Positions 1-11,785 of a DNA stretch of 64,000 nucleotides are shown here, piece by piece. The notes beneath the pieces were generated by a model. It searched no databases. It saw nothing but the letters and a program-made list of their open reading frames with translations, and was not told the DNA's origin. The DNA is taken from the NCBI GenBank assembly GCA_008933995.1, contig WARS01000051.1:3162001-3226000 (forward strand), written 5' to 3'. Position 1 is the stretch's first letter, and each line of letters starts with the position of its first letter. The position numbers were made by a program, and so were the translations under genes. Source of the stretch: Datnioides undecimradiatus. Lineage: Eukaryota; Chordata; Actinopteri; Lobotiformes; Datnioididae.

Positions 1-2442
1 CTCAGCATGGGTGGTTTGATATCTGACACCCACCTTCTTCTACTTACATGTCAAAATATCTTATATATCTAAGATTAATAATAATAAATACCCCCAACAG
101 CTGATCTGTAACAGTACAGTGTGTCACTGTTCTGCTTATTTCTAAGATGATGTTTTCAATCAGCCAGAGACATGCAGTCATACCAGTTGTACATCACCTG
201 TTGTCATAGAAATGCTGTACATTTAGTAACTCTAGGCCATGTGGTATTGCTGTTAGCGTGTCTGTGACAGTTGTGATCACATCTGGTATGTTTGGTTTAA
301 TCCTGAGGTTTCACACACAAACACAGGAAACAGGCTTCACCACTCCTTCACCCAGCGACTCCACCCACACATCCACCTTCTGCTCACCTGAGGGTGTGGC
401 AGCCCCAACCTTCTGTAGACACACACACACACACACTCACAAACACGTGCACAGTATATCTCCTCACCTCATGAGTTAGCAGTCAGTCAGTCTTTCGCAA
501 CTTAGCAAACTCTTTGCTCTGTCAGTTACAGTAAGCATGGACCTGCGGACAGCTGTGGCCATCATGGCGGTCCAACTGATTTAGAATGAGAGTCAACTGA
601 TGTGAGGGAGCTTCTGACCAGTGGCTCAGTTTAGAATCTTCCAGTCCTGTGAAGCGAGTTGCCCATACTTATCAATTACAGATGTCATTTAGCAAAAACC
701 TGATACCAGGTCTGTTGAAGGTCCTCTTTGAGTGACAGTAAATACCCTTAGCGAGAAAGAGCCTCCATCACCACAGGCACATGGGGAGTAGGACAGTAAG
801 TAGGCAGAGATCTCATATCTGGCTTAAAACTATCACCAGAGCAGGACGTGTCCTCTTATTCATCAAGTGAACTGCTCTGAATGAACTGCACCCTGCTCGA
901 CAACAGAGATAAAAAATTTAGGAAGAGTTTCACACCAGTATCAAAACCGTTCTTGAGTAAAAGATTTCTGATTGCACACATCCTCCCTCCCCTGCTGTTT
1001 TCAGACAAAACAATGATCCTTATCGTGCCTTCAGAACCAGTCTACCTTGCTCTGTGCGTGTGTATGCCCTCTCATTCCCACCCTGGCGTTGCATGCCACC
1101 GGCTGCACAGCCTGTCGCTGACTCATAAATGCAGTCGATCTTGTGTTTGCAGTGACGTACAAATGAAGTGGCGGGCTGCCAAAACAGCAGCCACCCACCT
1201 ATTGACTCGCATGCCAGCAAACACTGTAGCTCACCCAACCACCTGTAGAAGAGGGCGTGCACGTTGGAGTGTATACAAGGCCCGCATGTCTGCACAAGGA
1301 CAGGAAGAGGAAAACCTTCATGTCTCACAGCATTTTGACTAGTTTTCAATACTGGTATGGTATCGAATCCGATAAACCCATGTGGTGTGAACAAGATTAG
1401 AATGACATCCAAACACATATTATTCTTTATATTAACAAGTAATTGGAATGATTTGGCCAAATGTGTTTGAATACATGGAAGCTGACTTCTGATGTACTCA
1501 TAAATATATATTTTAAGTACTTCTAATGTGCTTATTGCTACAATATAGTATGTAAAAAAAAAAAAAAAAAAAAAAACTATTTGCAGAACTTGGTGTCTGT
1601 AGGACTATATGTTTGTTGCTGATCTGATCCCAAACATGATTTTAAAAAAGGAAGTCGGTGCTGATAAAAACCAGAGAGACAGCTTTTGGATTTTTTTGTA
1701 TACCAGACGTTTTACTACGACTCTTCCTGTCGGCTCAGAGTTCATTTGCTCCACATCTGACACCACAGTAAGGTGCTGAGCCAGTGTTGGTGCAGAGGGC
1801 CTGTTATCAGGAATGCACTTTAAAGTTAATTATCACCTTTTTTCCCCACAACTTTATTTACTTATACTTATATATACTGTATATAGAAATGAATCTCCCA
1901 TATTGTATTAATCAAAATTAAATTACTTGATTATGTCATAGGCTCTGCTTGTAATAAAGTGTAACTCACAGCCTACCAGAGTGAGTTAGTCATATGAAAA
2001 TAAATAGTATTTGAGTAAAACAAAAATATGAATGTGTTGTCTCACAGCTACAGTTTTTGGTTTGTTTGTTTATTTACAGACCTTGTGTTTATGCACTATA
2101 AAATATGTTTGTGCTCTGTAAATAAAAGGTTTGAAAAAGTAAAATGTCAGAAAAAAGGAAAGATACACTAAGGCCTCTATCACTCCCCATTAATGTAAAA
2201 AACAAATAAGGGGAGCTGTAACTGGTTTGATATTAGTGTGTGAAGTGTGAAGCGATTTCTTGGGGGGTCATAATAACAGTAAGTCTGTGGTGGGGAGCTT
2301 CTTTTACTTTTCTGGCTGCTCAGCGCTGCCTCTCCTGTCTTTCCTGTTCATGTGTATACGTACATGTCAACAATATGTGGATGTGAGTGTGACTGCGCGT
2401 GTGGGTTTATATGGAGGTGTTTGCTTGTTGTTCGTGCAGTGG
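1..2442. other. Intergenic DNA, no gene seen
   Basis: I see no exon, RNA gene or conserved protein match on either strand. Short open frames here have no family resemblance and lie in low-complexity or random sequence. There is a short (AC)n run at about 418-437 and an A run at 1554-1576. The first 2 kb is AT-rich. Confidence 0.5.
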
Positions 2443-2702
2443 GTGGCTGTGGTTCAGCGGCAGAGCTCATTATCAGAAGACTGGCGGTTCGATCCCCGGC
2501 TCCTCTGAGCTGCATGCTGAAGCGTCCAGGGGACACTGATGACTCCACTGATGGCCGTCCCTTCGGTGTGTGTGAAGGAGTGAGCGAATGCCCAGTTTGC
2601 TCTCTGATTCGCAGCTGCTGTTAACGTATGAATGGGTGAATGCTGACATGTAGTGTAAAGCGCTTTGAGTGATCAGACCACTAGAAATGTCCTATATAAA
2701 CA
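2443..2702 (+). mobile_element. tRNA-derived SINE, near full length
   Basis: The 5' part is tRNA-like, with an A-box-like stretch at about 2449-2460 and a near-perfect B box (GGTTCGATCC) at 2486-2495, the internal RNA polymerase III promoter of a tRNA-derived SINE. The 3' part carries a segment ending in AAAGCGCTTTGAGTGATCAG and then CTATATAAA. The same tail recurs at 41670-41778 and 49811-49978, and the head recurs in reverse at 57792-57913. One family has therefore inserted several times. I recognise this tail as a widespread percomorph repeat but do not assign a family name. It is not a functional tRNA because no cloverleaf acceptor stem forms. Confidence 0.75.
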
Positions 2703-3889
2703 CACTATTACAAGAGTTGTGTCTGGCCTCCTGGAGTACTGCAGCAGGTACATTTAAATCCAGGCAGCGTTTCCATGACTGCTTTTGAAGTGCTGGTTTC
2801 CTGGAGCAGTGTTTCTGAACTCATTCCTGCCTTTTTGTGTTGATATAATTCCTAATTCCTCCTCTCGCTTGTCGGAATGTTCATTGAAGAAAGAGACAAC
2901 GGCAGCCAGTGAATGAGAGCTTGACCTGCCAGTGAGTGAGCATAAATTAACTTTGCAGCAGAGGAACTCAGATTCGCGTCCAATTGCTGCAAAAACATGA
3001 AGGTTATGACTAGATTGTGTGTCACCAAAGTAAATGCCAATTCAAACTTAAAAAAAAAACTCGTTGGTAACCGCCACCTGATTCTCACACACACACAGGG
3101 GCTGACTACAGCTCTTCGTAGAGACTTTTAAGTCACTCTCGGCAGATCCATGGCAACCACTTGTTGAAGCCTCACTGCTTGTTGCTAAGTGATGGGATGT
3201 ATTGGACCAGAAAATCCTTCCATTGACACTCCTTCCACCCCCTTCTCCACCCATTTCTCTCCCTATTCCATACCTACCCGCCCATGGAGCGCAGCCAAAA
3301 CAACCCACATACATACAAGCTCTAACTTCTGCTAGTTACATGACAAGAAATGTATTATTTTGTCAGTAATCAAATGTTCTAAGAATAACTTTTAATCTCT
3401 TTGGGTGAACTGTTAAATACGGGTTGAATTTAGCAAATTTCTACATACTCATATCCCAAAGCCCTGTCTAAGAATGCTTCTTTACTCATATTTCAGCACT
3501 TTATCTAAAAATTAAAGAGTAAGAATTGGTTTATCTCTATATACTCCAGTTAAAGAACTCGCACAATGTCTAAATGTTTCCATAAGTCCTTGAAAGAGTT
3601 CCAAAGATTATTAATGAGGTTCCAGGGATCCTTGCGGAACTCAGGAAGTCCCTGGTGGGGGTTCTTGGAGTTCTTCAGGGCGGAGTATGGATGAAGAAAC
3701 TATGGTTCAAAGATGATTGTACTGTAATTGTGATTAGAATTAGGCCTTTAGTAATAATTAAACACTACACTGACTTAAATGTTCAATAAAAATAAAAACT
3801 CCTCACATCTGTTCACCGTTCTCCTCCTCCTGTTGATCCTGGTGCCCTCATCTGCCCCCCTACCCCCCACCCCACCCATCCCCTCCCCT
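2703..3889. other. Intergenic DNA, nothing recognised
   Basis: There is no exon with a coding signature and no repeat family I can name. The short open frames on the minus strand at 2852-3314 run through mixed low-complexity sequence, including a (CA)n stretch near 3088, and resemble no protein. Confidence 0.4.
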
Positions 3890-4235
3890 CAGTGACCGAT
3901 TAGCCGGTGCGGGGTTCTCTTCCATTTCCATGAGAAAGGCGGCGGTCGGTGAAAGGGTTAAGCCTGAGGACGAAGCCCCCAAAAGCATCCCTAATTTTCT
4001 GCCCGGCGGGGGAGTGGGGGAAGCGGGGAGAGGGAACAAAGACGCCCGGGGGAGGAGCGGAGACTCCGGCTTTACTATATGCACCTGCGGCCTGAAAAGC
4101 CTCGGACAATGCGCCTCCGACACGGCCAATTACGAACGGTCCATCCACCCGCTTTCTCTGTGGAGAGACGGGGGAGGAGGCGGGGGAGTGAAAGGGAGGA
4201 GGAGGGGAACAGGGAAAGTGAATTTTTAAAGAGGG
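3890..4235. promoter_or_regulatory. GC-rich island, possible enhancer or distal promoter
   Basis: This patch is much richer in G+C and CpG than its surroundings. It contains an AACAAAG motif near 4035 and an ACAATG motif near 4107, both Sox-type HMG sites, and a CCAAT near 4125. Long A/G and C/T strand asymmetry marks the right end (4165-4220). It lies about 7 kb downstream of the sox19 start. It could be a sox19 element or the CpG promoter of an unseen gene to the left, such as the neighbour expected from synteny. The open frames on both strands look like by-products of high GC. The regulatory role is inference. Confidence 0.3.
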
Positions 4236-5665
4236 TAAAGATAAGAAAGTAAATAATCGAGCTTTAAATCATTCGAGGCACTATAGACTACCGCCCCCCA
4301 TTCACCCTCAGCCATCACATCTCCCCACCCCGGCTACGCACCCATGTTCTCCCGCTAATGTTCACTTTTGTCCGGGTTCTATTCTGAAGAGCCGCAGGCA
4401 GAGCTGCCGAGGAAGACCCTGTGAAAGTTCTTATTCCTGTAATGATGTGGATGGATGAGGTCATGTTAGAAGCAACAGCTGAGAAACCCAACAGCTTCTC
4501 TGGTTCACCTGAGGAGGACAAGTGATGATCCGGGCAGTGATTCAATCAGCTCTTCTCAGGAAGGGAAGATTTAATAATTAGCATCATAACATAGTAAAAA
4601 CACGCAGCTAATGTAATATGATCACAGACTATGTTGCAGTAAGCGTGCATATGGAGGAATGAAGTCGCCTTCTTAAAGGACCATTTTAGTAATTAGGTAT
4701 GTTTTATTCACTTAACCTAACATAATGTGAGAGTTTCATTTGATTCCAGTTTCATTATCACCCTGTTGTGTTTTAGATTGGAATATAGAAACATGTTCAA
4801 CCCTAATGTCCCAGACTTTTCTGTGAAAATGAAACTTCCTCGATCCTTCAAGTCATTAAACACATTTTCATGTCGTGTGGAAACAAATACTAATCTGTAG
4901 ATGTGTTTTCCTGCTTTCCAGACCATTAAACTCTTCAGCACTGTTTTTAATGCACTTTATATTTAAGGAGATAAAACTTCAAACTTCAACTCCTGGCATG
5001 GTCCTGTAAAGCTGCCAACTCCAACTCTCAGTTACTACTTAGACTTCACTTGAAGTATAATGCAATCCAATACAACCATTACAATGACAGTTACAACAGC
5101 ATGTTAGTGCTACCTCTGTTTCTTCGACACTGTCAAAAAGATTCATTTAACTAGTCTTGGTATGGGGTTGTGGTTGGTGGTGGGGCTGTTGTACAGGACT
5201 GCTTTCCATGAGCATTGAGAACTGGTTACAGAGAGTTGTAGCCCCCCCCCCCCCGTAAATGATTTGGGCAAAGCTCTCAGTACAATGTGTATATTATATC
5301 TAGTACAACACCACAAATGAACACTCACCATTGCTGAATCAACGCCTCTGACAGCGACAACAGAAAAACACTTATTATTGGATTCATCATTGTAACGATC
5401 AGCTGTGGAAAACTGTGATAGCTCTATAAAAAGCCAGTAAAGTGGCCATTGAGTTGGGGTTTATTATCAAATTAAGCTTGGGAGAGATCAGATAGGTGGA
5501 GAAGCTGTTGTACTGCATTGCTATAAAATGTACAAATGTACCAAATAAAGTGGCCATTGAATGTTAGATCATGTTACACTTTTCACTAAACTCCTCTGAT
5601 TTCCATAATGCTGTTGATCTAAAATCATGTTTAACATGACATCAATGAAAAATGAATTTGTACTT
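4236..5665. other. Intergenic DNA with minor repeats
   Basis: No gene seen. There is a run of about 14 C at 5241-5254. Two similar modules near 5437-5452 and 5543-5560 share the string AAAGTGGCCATTGA, a motif I know from teleost dispersed repeats, so an old mobile-element remnant at about 5410-5565 is likely. Confidence 0.35.
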
Positions 5666-7463
5666 TTTATTAATATTGTCATGAATACCATAACAAAGGC
5701 TTTTAATCAAAAGGGAATCCAGACTCTTACTATAAGAGCCTACACATTTATACATTATTTACATGAATGCTACATACAGTAACTAATATATGGCAACATT
5801 TACATACAAGAGGATTCATTCTAAAAATAGAGATACAAGTCAGTATAAAAATTAAGTTTTCAAATACTTGGGTAGAAATGTAAACATTCATGTATTACTT
5901 TAATAAAACTGCTTGCCCTTTTTCAAAAATTAGTCTGGCATCTGTTTCCAGTGCATGATTAGACAGTAATGGAATGCTTCAAAGTTAAGAACTGTTGAAA
6001 GGCTTAAGATAAAAGTTCCCTTTAGGTCCATTGCAGCACTATTACTAGACTAGCCTGCTAGGCAGAGAAATGGGCAACAGTACCGTCAGTCTGAGAGAAC
6101 CACAACTAAAACCACTGTTATTCCCCCACGGGTAGAGTCATCTGAAACTGTTCAGAAACAGGATGGAGGGTTTGCTGGAGACTGAGTCTGAAACTTACTT
6201 ATACACATTCCCTTTACTATTGGTAAAGAAGCAAACAATTCACAAGTCATTAAAAGATAACAGATGCCTGAAAGGCCCTGGAGGAAGACATGGTTTGTAA
6301 GTCTTACTCTGCTGTTTGGAATAAAACAAGTGAAATGTGGCATTTCATATTAAAGTCCGATCACTTAATCAAAAGTCTAAAAACAATAGAACTCTTGCCT
6401 AGAGCAAAGTGACAATGAATACACAAAGTGACTCAGATGCTGCCAGAACAACGCATCTGAACATTTACATCAAAAGAGCAAATCTAAAACTAATAATAGC
6501 AAATAAAACTCATACAGGCAGCAAAAAGTGTCACACCTCTTCTCTGACTCTAAACTCCAGTGATCTGGTGTGACAGAGGACACTAGACCTACTGAATGTA
6601 CATTCTAAGCAACCACAGATCATAGACGCCAGTGTTCTGTTAATTTCCCGTGGATGCAGTGCTGATTGTCCAACAGGTGTTTTTTTCCGTGTCATCCAAC
6701 AGGGTTTGATCAGTAAAAAATAAAATATCAAAAATACACGAGTACTAAGCCAAAGCCATGGCACAAAGAGTCATTCAAGTTGTGCATTTCCTTCCTGTTG
6801 TCCCCACTGGCACCCAGATGTTCTCCAGTTCCACTGACACATCAGGACATGTCCACGGGTGGTCCATCAAACACGCTGCCAGTCATTTGCCTCTGCCGAG
6901 GTGGTAACTGGACCAGTCCCCTGGCACTGACTGGGTATGGTGGAGCTGTCATAAATGCCAGTGTCACAGGTGTTCATGGTGCTGTATCGGAGTCTTTTGA
7001 CTTAAGCAGATAACTTCTAAAAATAGAAAAAGAAACCAAAAAAAAGAACATTTCCTAATATGTACACGATAAACATATTGCCCCCGTCTTCTCGTCCTTC
7101 GTGGAGAGAAGTCTGCTGGATGGTTGTGGGCAGGAAGGAGTCTCAGCAGGTTTGGTGGTGTGTGTTTGTGGCGTTGATCTGAACTGATGTGGCACTGAAG
7201 AGGTAGAAAAACAGCTTTTCAGTTATGTAAAAAAAAGCAGTCGTCACTTGTGTTTGTAGTTGTAGGCACTTCAGGAACTGTGAGACTACCCAATGCAAGA
7301 GGGAAAAGGGACTCTTTCCTTCACATCTAGTGTCTCTTTGCTTTGCCAGTCTGAAGTCCCCCCACAGCAGACTCCATCTCCTGTCCAGCCAGCTGTGCGT
7401 CATGAGCATTTCTGGTCCTCCCACTCAGTTCACCCTCCGCCACCCATGATTCCTCCTCCAGTT
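5666..7463 (-). other. sox19: Probable 3' untranslated region of sox19
   Basis: This stretch follows the sox19 stop codon on the minus strand without a repeat or another gene. A minus-strand AATAAA (read as TTTATT at 5666-5671) is the best polyadenylation signal I found. The 1.8 kb length is an inference, and a nearer signal could be used. Confidence 0.3.
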
Positions 7464-10400
7464 CTAGATGTGAGTGAGGGGAACGGTTCCAGTGAGGTAG
7501 TGCTGCTGAACACTGGTGTAACCCCTCTGTGCCGTTGTGGGGTCCCCGGCATCCCCTCCTGGTCCAGGGATGTACATGCTGATCATGTCCCTGAGGTCAC
7601 CCTGCAAAGGTCCCCGGTGGTGGTTCGGCGTCCCTGTTGGAGGTGAGTGGGACACCGGCTCTGCTTTGACCATGGACATGGTGACAGGGCTCGGCTGCTG
7701 GGGGCTGCTGCTGTATGACATGGGGCTGTGGAGTGGAGAAGATGCTGCAAGTCAGACGCCATTTGATTGTTTAAAATATAAATAAATGCACATTTTCAAT
7801 GGGAGAAATCAGACCACACATGCATTTGTCACTCTAAACTCCATATTCCCAGGAGTCAGACTTCTCCTCCATACTTCTGCGGACATCTTTGGATTTATTT
7901 GATAGAAGGATGCACTGCTGCACTAATGACTTTGGATATATAGATCAATATTGAGCCTCTGCGTGTTGACAGGTACATGTACACCCACAACCCTACAGGT
8001 AGCTGTGTCAACTTGGTTTCCTTCACTAGTCTCATGGCTTTCAATAATTTTGTTATTGAACCCAAAACACCACAAAATCAAGTTATGAGGAAAACAGCGT
8101 TAGGCGCTGATGCAAATGTCCTTTCGTCCAATTAGAATGACTGGAAGATGCAGACCCAATGTTTAGATTCTAAAGACAATGACCACCATCCCAAACCTGC
8201 ACCATCAAAACTAATGTAGTTTCAGTCATAACTGAGCTCAGTACCACAGACTTCCAGGACTCTGACTCCAAAGGGCTTTTGCTGAAACTATTGAAAACTT
8301 TGACTTGTATCCTCTACAATGTCACACATTATTGTTTATGACATAAATACAGCACAAGTAGAAAGGCCTGGACTCATCTGCGACTAATGAAATTAGTCAA
8401 CTATTTACCCAAATTGCTGGCTCCATTCCAATAGGCGGTAAGCCTTTGTTCACACTGTGGCAGAATAATTGTGGAACAAACAAACTCTGCGGACCTTCAG
8501 GCAAACACCTCTGCTGAAGAAACGGCCCAGGCACAATAAACAGACGTTTGCCTCGAGAGAACTCATCTCAGGTTCTGATGACGCCAACATGCCACAACAT
8601 TTACTTTTGCTCAGGGCTGACGTGACGAGTTTCAAGTCGTCGGGATTTTGACACCACATCATGGGGTTACTTTACGAACCAAAAACATGTGAATTAGCCC
8701 GGGTCTCAATGAGGAGGACACAGTTCTCATTTGAACAATTTGTCAAAATCATAGCTGAACAAAACTCAACCATTACGGGGGATCCTGTTGTGTGGAACAG
8801 GATACTGGAGCTGCTCTTCTCCCACTACAGCTGTGACCAGTACAAGAAGCTCAAATGAACAAATGGGTAATTTTATTGGAAGCACGCTCGGAGTATAATG
8901 TCAAAATTGTACAATGAAAATGCAAAACAAATGCCTTGGTAGCAAAAAAAAAAAAAAAAAGGATCTGACCACAGATAAATGAGGAGAAAGAGTTCAGTGA
9001 ACCCAGAAGTCATAGAGAAACGCACTATAGTGTCACTACAGAAACACCTGCCAGCAGACAGCACCCCACTCAGTCTGAACGCCTTCTGTGGAAGACTTTG
9101 TACCAAGAGTTATGTAATAACACCAGCCAGGTCTGGTTTGAGATTTCATCACAGTAGAAGTTTTTAATACAATGGAAAATGTTTTTTTTAAATTTACTTT
9201 TATTTAGTTTTCCAAAGCGTATCATGTTTTTGCCACATTACTTCAAGCTCTACTTGAAGACGTGCGAGTACTCGTCGAGAAGTAGCCCTGAACAATCCGA
9301 TTCTTACTTGTTTGATCCCAGATAACGTGGATGGGCATCTAAAGGATTAGCTGCTAACAGGACCTCAAAGTTTTGGACATCTTGAACTGAGAAACTAAAA
9401 CATTTTAACACATTTTCCAAGGAAGGTAATGAGGTTTAACTTCTGTAGAAAATATTAAAGATGTTGTCTAAACTGCAGATGAGACATCAGTCAGAAACAC
9501 CAAATGAGTTGACGCTGGAATGAATTTCATCATCCATCCTCACACCAGAACAAAAGATTAGTCTTTGTGGATCGGGGGGACATGAAACCTATGGCAGGAG
9601 GCAAAGACCCAGAAGGGTAACAGGGGACAATGGTTTAGCAGGAATAGAGGATTGTGGGTAGAGGACCACACACAGAGCAGTCCTGCCTGCCATCAAGTCA
9701 TACTGATCAACATTCCAGGCAGGGCCCAGCCCAGAGCGGAGTGTCACACGCATAACAAGTAGACAACAGACTGAAGCCTGTTGTTTCAGTGTACACGGAG
9801 TTCTTCAGTGACTCAATGGGACTGAAATGCACATCATCAATATTTAAACACCTTGAAAGTGTCATTTTAAGTTCTGTCTGTAGAGAAAACTTAAGTAGTG
9901 AGAGATCTGTAGTTTAGAGCATCGAGTTAAAATGACCTAAATGCTGTCAGTGTGTATCACAGACGTGTGTAGACAAATGAGATTATGGGCTGGTTTAGAA
10001 CTGGTTTTAAACAACATAGGTATGCACATGAGACTAGTGACTATTCCCATGCAGTCACTAATGCTAAGAATAAACAGAAAATAGGATAGAATGCATGAAT
10101 TTAAACACCTTGCGCTGAATAAAGTGCTTCTTTGGCGTTCAGATTAGATGGCTTTCCCGATTATTTGAAGACGTACAGTTTAAACCAGGCTGTTTGTGCT
10201 GTGGTTAGTAGGCAAACTGCCTCAGGTGCACAGCTGGACACCATTACATACAACACACCTAACCTCAGCGCTACCTGTGCTTGTCAGACAGAATCTGCTC
10301 ACCTGTACGAGTTGGCTCCGTTCATGTACGTCTGCGCCGCCGTCATCGCAGGTGGGTACTGGAGCGCTGACAGGTCGTACCGGTGCAGCTGCTGCGTGTA

Positions 10401-10964
10401 GCCCAGCGCCTCTCCCTGCATGCCGGCGTACCCCCCAGTGGGGCCCCAGCCGTAGCTCTCCATCCTCGGACTACCACCTTGACCCTGCGCCGCCGCCGCC
10501 AGCAGATTCCCAGCGGACAGCGGGTACTTGCCCACCTGAGTGTCCTTCTTAAGCAGGGGCTTGGTCTTGCGGCGCGGCTTGTACTTGTAGTCGGGGTACT
10601 CCTTCATGTGGACAGCCCGGAGCCGCTTGGCCTCGTCGATAAAGGGCCGCTTCTCGGCGTCGGTCAGGAGTTTCCACTCCGCTCCCAGCCGCTTACTGAT
10701 CTCAGAGTTGTGCATTTTAGGGTTTTCTTGAGCCATCTTGCGCCTCTGTCCTCGGGACCAGACCATAAAAGCGTTCATGGGCCGCTTGACTTTATCCATG
10801 GGGTCGCCTCCAGGTGCACACGCGGTTTTGGAGCTCGGGTGAGAGTTGCCATTGCTGCCCATGTTGCCGGTCATGTTGCCGGTGACCGGTGACAGTCCCT
10901 GGGAGGTCTGATGAGAAGGGGGCTGGCCGGTCGGCTTCAGCTCGTGTTCCATCATGCTGTACAT
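7464..10964 (-). CDS. sox19: SoxB1 transcription factor Sox19
   Basis: Two coding exons, 10303-10964 and 7464-7725, joined by a GT-AG intron (10302 to 7726) in phase 2, give 307 residues. The SoxB1 HMG box spans about residues 58-136 and starts [20 protein letters not shown]. It binds ACAAT-type sites in the DNA minor groove. A basic tail ([11 protein letters not shown]) follows. The C-terminal part has the SoxB1 pattern [29 protein letters not shown] and the ending GTVPLTHI. The start is the ATG giving [11 protein letters not shown], as expected for the group. The split after the NGANSY segment sets this gene apart from intron-less sox1, sox2 and sox3, and fits fish sox19, the counterpart of mammalian SOX15. 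Neighbouring eif4a1 and senp3 agree with that locus. The sox19a or sox19b paralogue is not resolved. It acts in the nucleus, classically in early embryo and neural progenitors. Confidence 0.95.
7726..10302 (-). other. sox19: sox19 intron 1
   Basis: A 2.58 kb intron with donor CAG|GTGAGC and acceptor CCACAG. It holds an A run at 8946-8960 but no repeat family I recognise and no second gene. Open frames inside it on both strands look like chance. Confidence 0.8.
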
Positions 10965-11139
10965 GTTGGACAGATGTAGTACAGTGAAGAGGAGTTACAG
11001 AATAGTTAGACACTGAGGCACACCGCAGCCTTTTGTCGCCGTTCACCTGGCGACTTGTGCCCAGGCTTCCCTGCAGGTTTGACCGGGAGCGCCGGGTGAT
11101 CCGAGTTAACTAATTACTCCCGACACGCAGGAGACACAG

Positions 11140-11430
11140 ACGGCAGCGGACGAGCGCTTTTCTGCTTTTCTTAAATAATAAGTCTGGTTGTAGCCGTCAT
11201 TAGGCTGCTTTGACACTGCCATATACTGAAGATATTCACAGTTGAGCGGCTGCCTTTCCTCCGTGCTGGGAAAAGAAACTGGTTCTCGGCGGAAAACCAC
11301 TTGTCAGACTTCCAGCGCACACACTCAACTCATCTGCCCGTTCACGCCACAAGTTCTTCTATTCTCGTGCGGTCGGCGGGAGCGGACCAATGGGAGAACG
11401 AACAGCCTCGGCCTGTGCGCGCGCATTTGC
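11140..11430 (-). promoter_or_regulatory. sox19: Putative sox19 promoter
   Basis: On the minus strand a TATTTAAG box (11170-11177) lies about 205 bases before the sox19 ATG and would place the start site near 11145. A CCAAT-type box is visible as CCAAT on the plus strand at 11387-11391. An octamer-like site, TTGCAAATG on the minus strand, lies near 11423-11431. The region is CpG-rich compared with its flanks. POU/Sox autoregulation is typical of SoxB1 genes, but here it is only suggested by the octamer-like site. Confidence 0.4.
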
Positions 11431-11594
11431 AAGTGAAAAGGCTCCGACGGTGCGCGAGACACTTGTTGATGACGGAGGTGGAGAGAGGGACGGCATTCCA
11501 GCGAGACGAGAAGGTGATCATCAGTTATTATCAAATACACGAGTGTTTAGATTTGAACGGAGTTTTATTAAAGCTCTTTATGAAAAGACACCCG

Positions 11595-11596
<2 letters not shown>

Positions 11597-11647
<51 letters not shown>

Positions 11648-11785
11648 TACTTCTAACTCTTTCTTCCTCTCTCTCTCTCTCACACACACACACTTTCTGT
11701 CTTTCTCTCGCATCCACTCTCTTTTTCTCTCTCCCTAATTCACACACTCTTTCTCTCTGTCTCTCTCGCGCACACACTCACTCTC
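11597..11785. repeat. (CA)n microsatellite followed by CT/CA-rich tract
   Basis: An uninterrupted (CA)n run of about 47 bases at 11597-11643 is followed to about 11785 by C+T-rich sequence with short CA, CT and TTTCT runs. It begins about 200 bases upstream of the putative sox19 promoter elements. Open frames across it on both strands are artefacts of the repeat. Confidence 0.9.

Noticed and set aside
2443..2510. tRNA gene
   Set aside because: A and B boxes are present but there is no acceptor stem or full cloverleaf, and the sequence continues into a repeated SINE body and tail.
10383..10892. 169-codon plus-strand open frame
   Set aside because: It is antisense to sox19 exon 1. The minus-strand frame gives a perfect SoxB1 HMG box, and the plus frame resembles nothing.
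11301..11777. Overlapping open frames on both strands with His-Thr or Val-Cys repeats
   Set aside because: They are produced by the (CA)n microsatellite.
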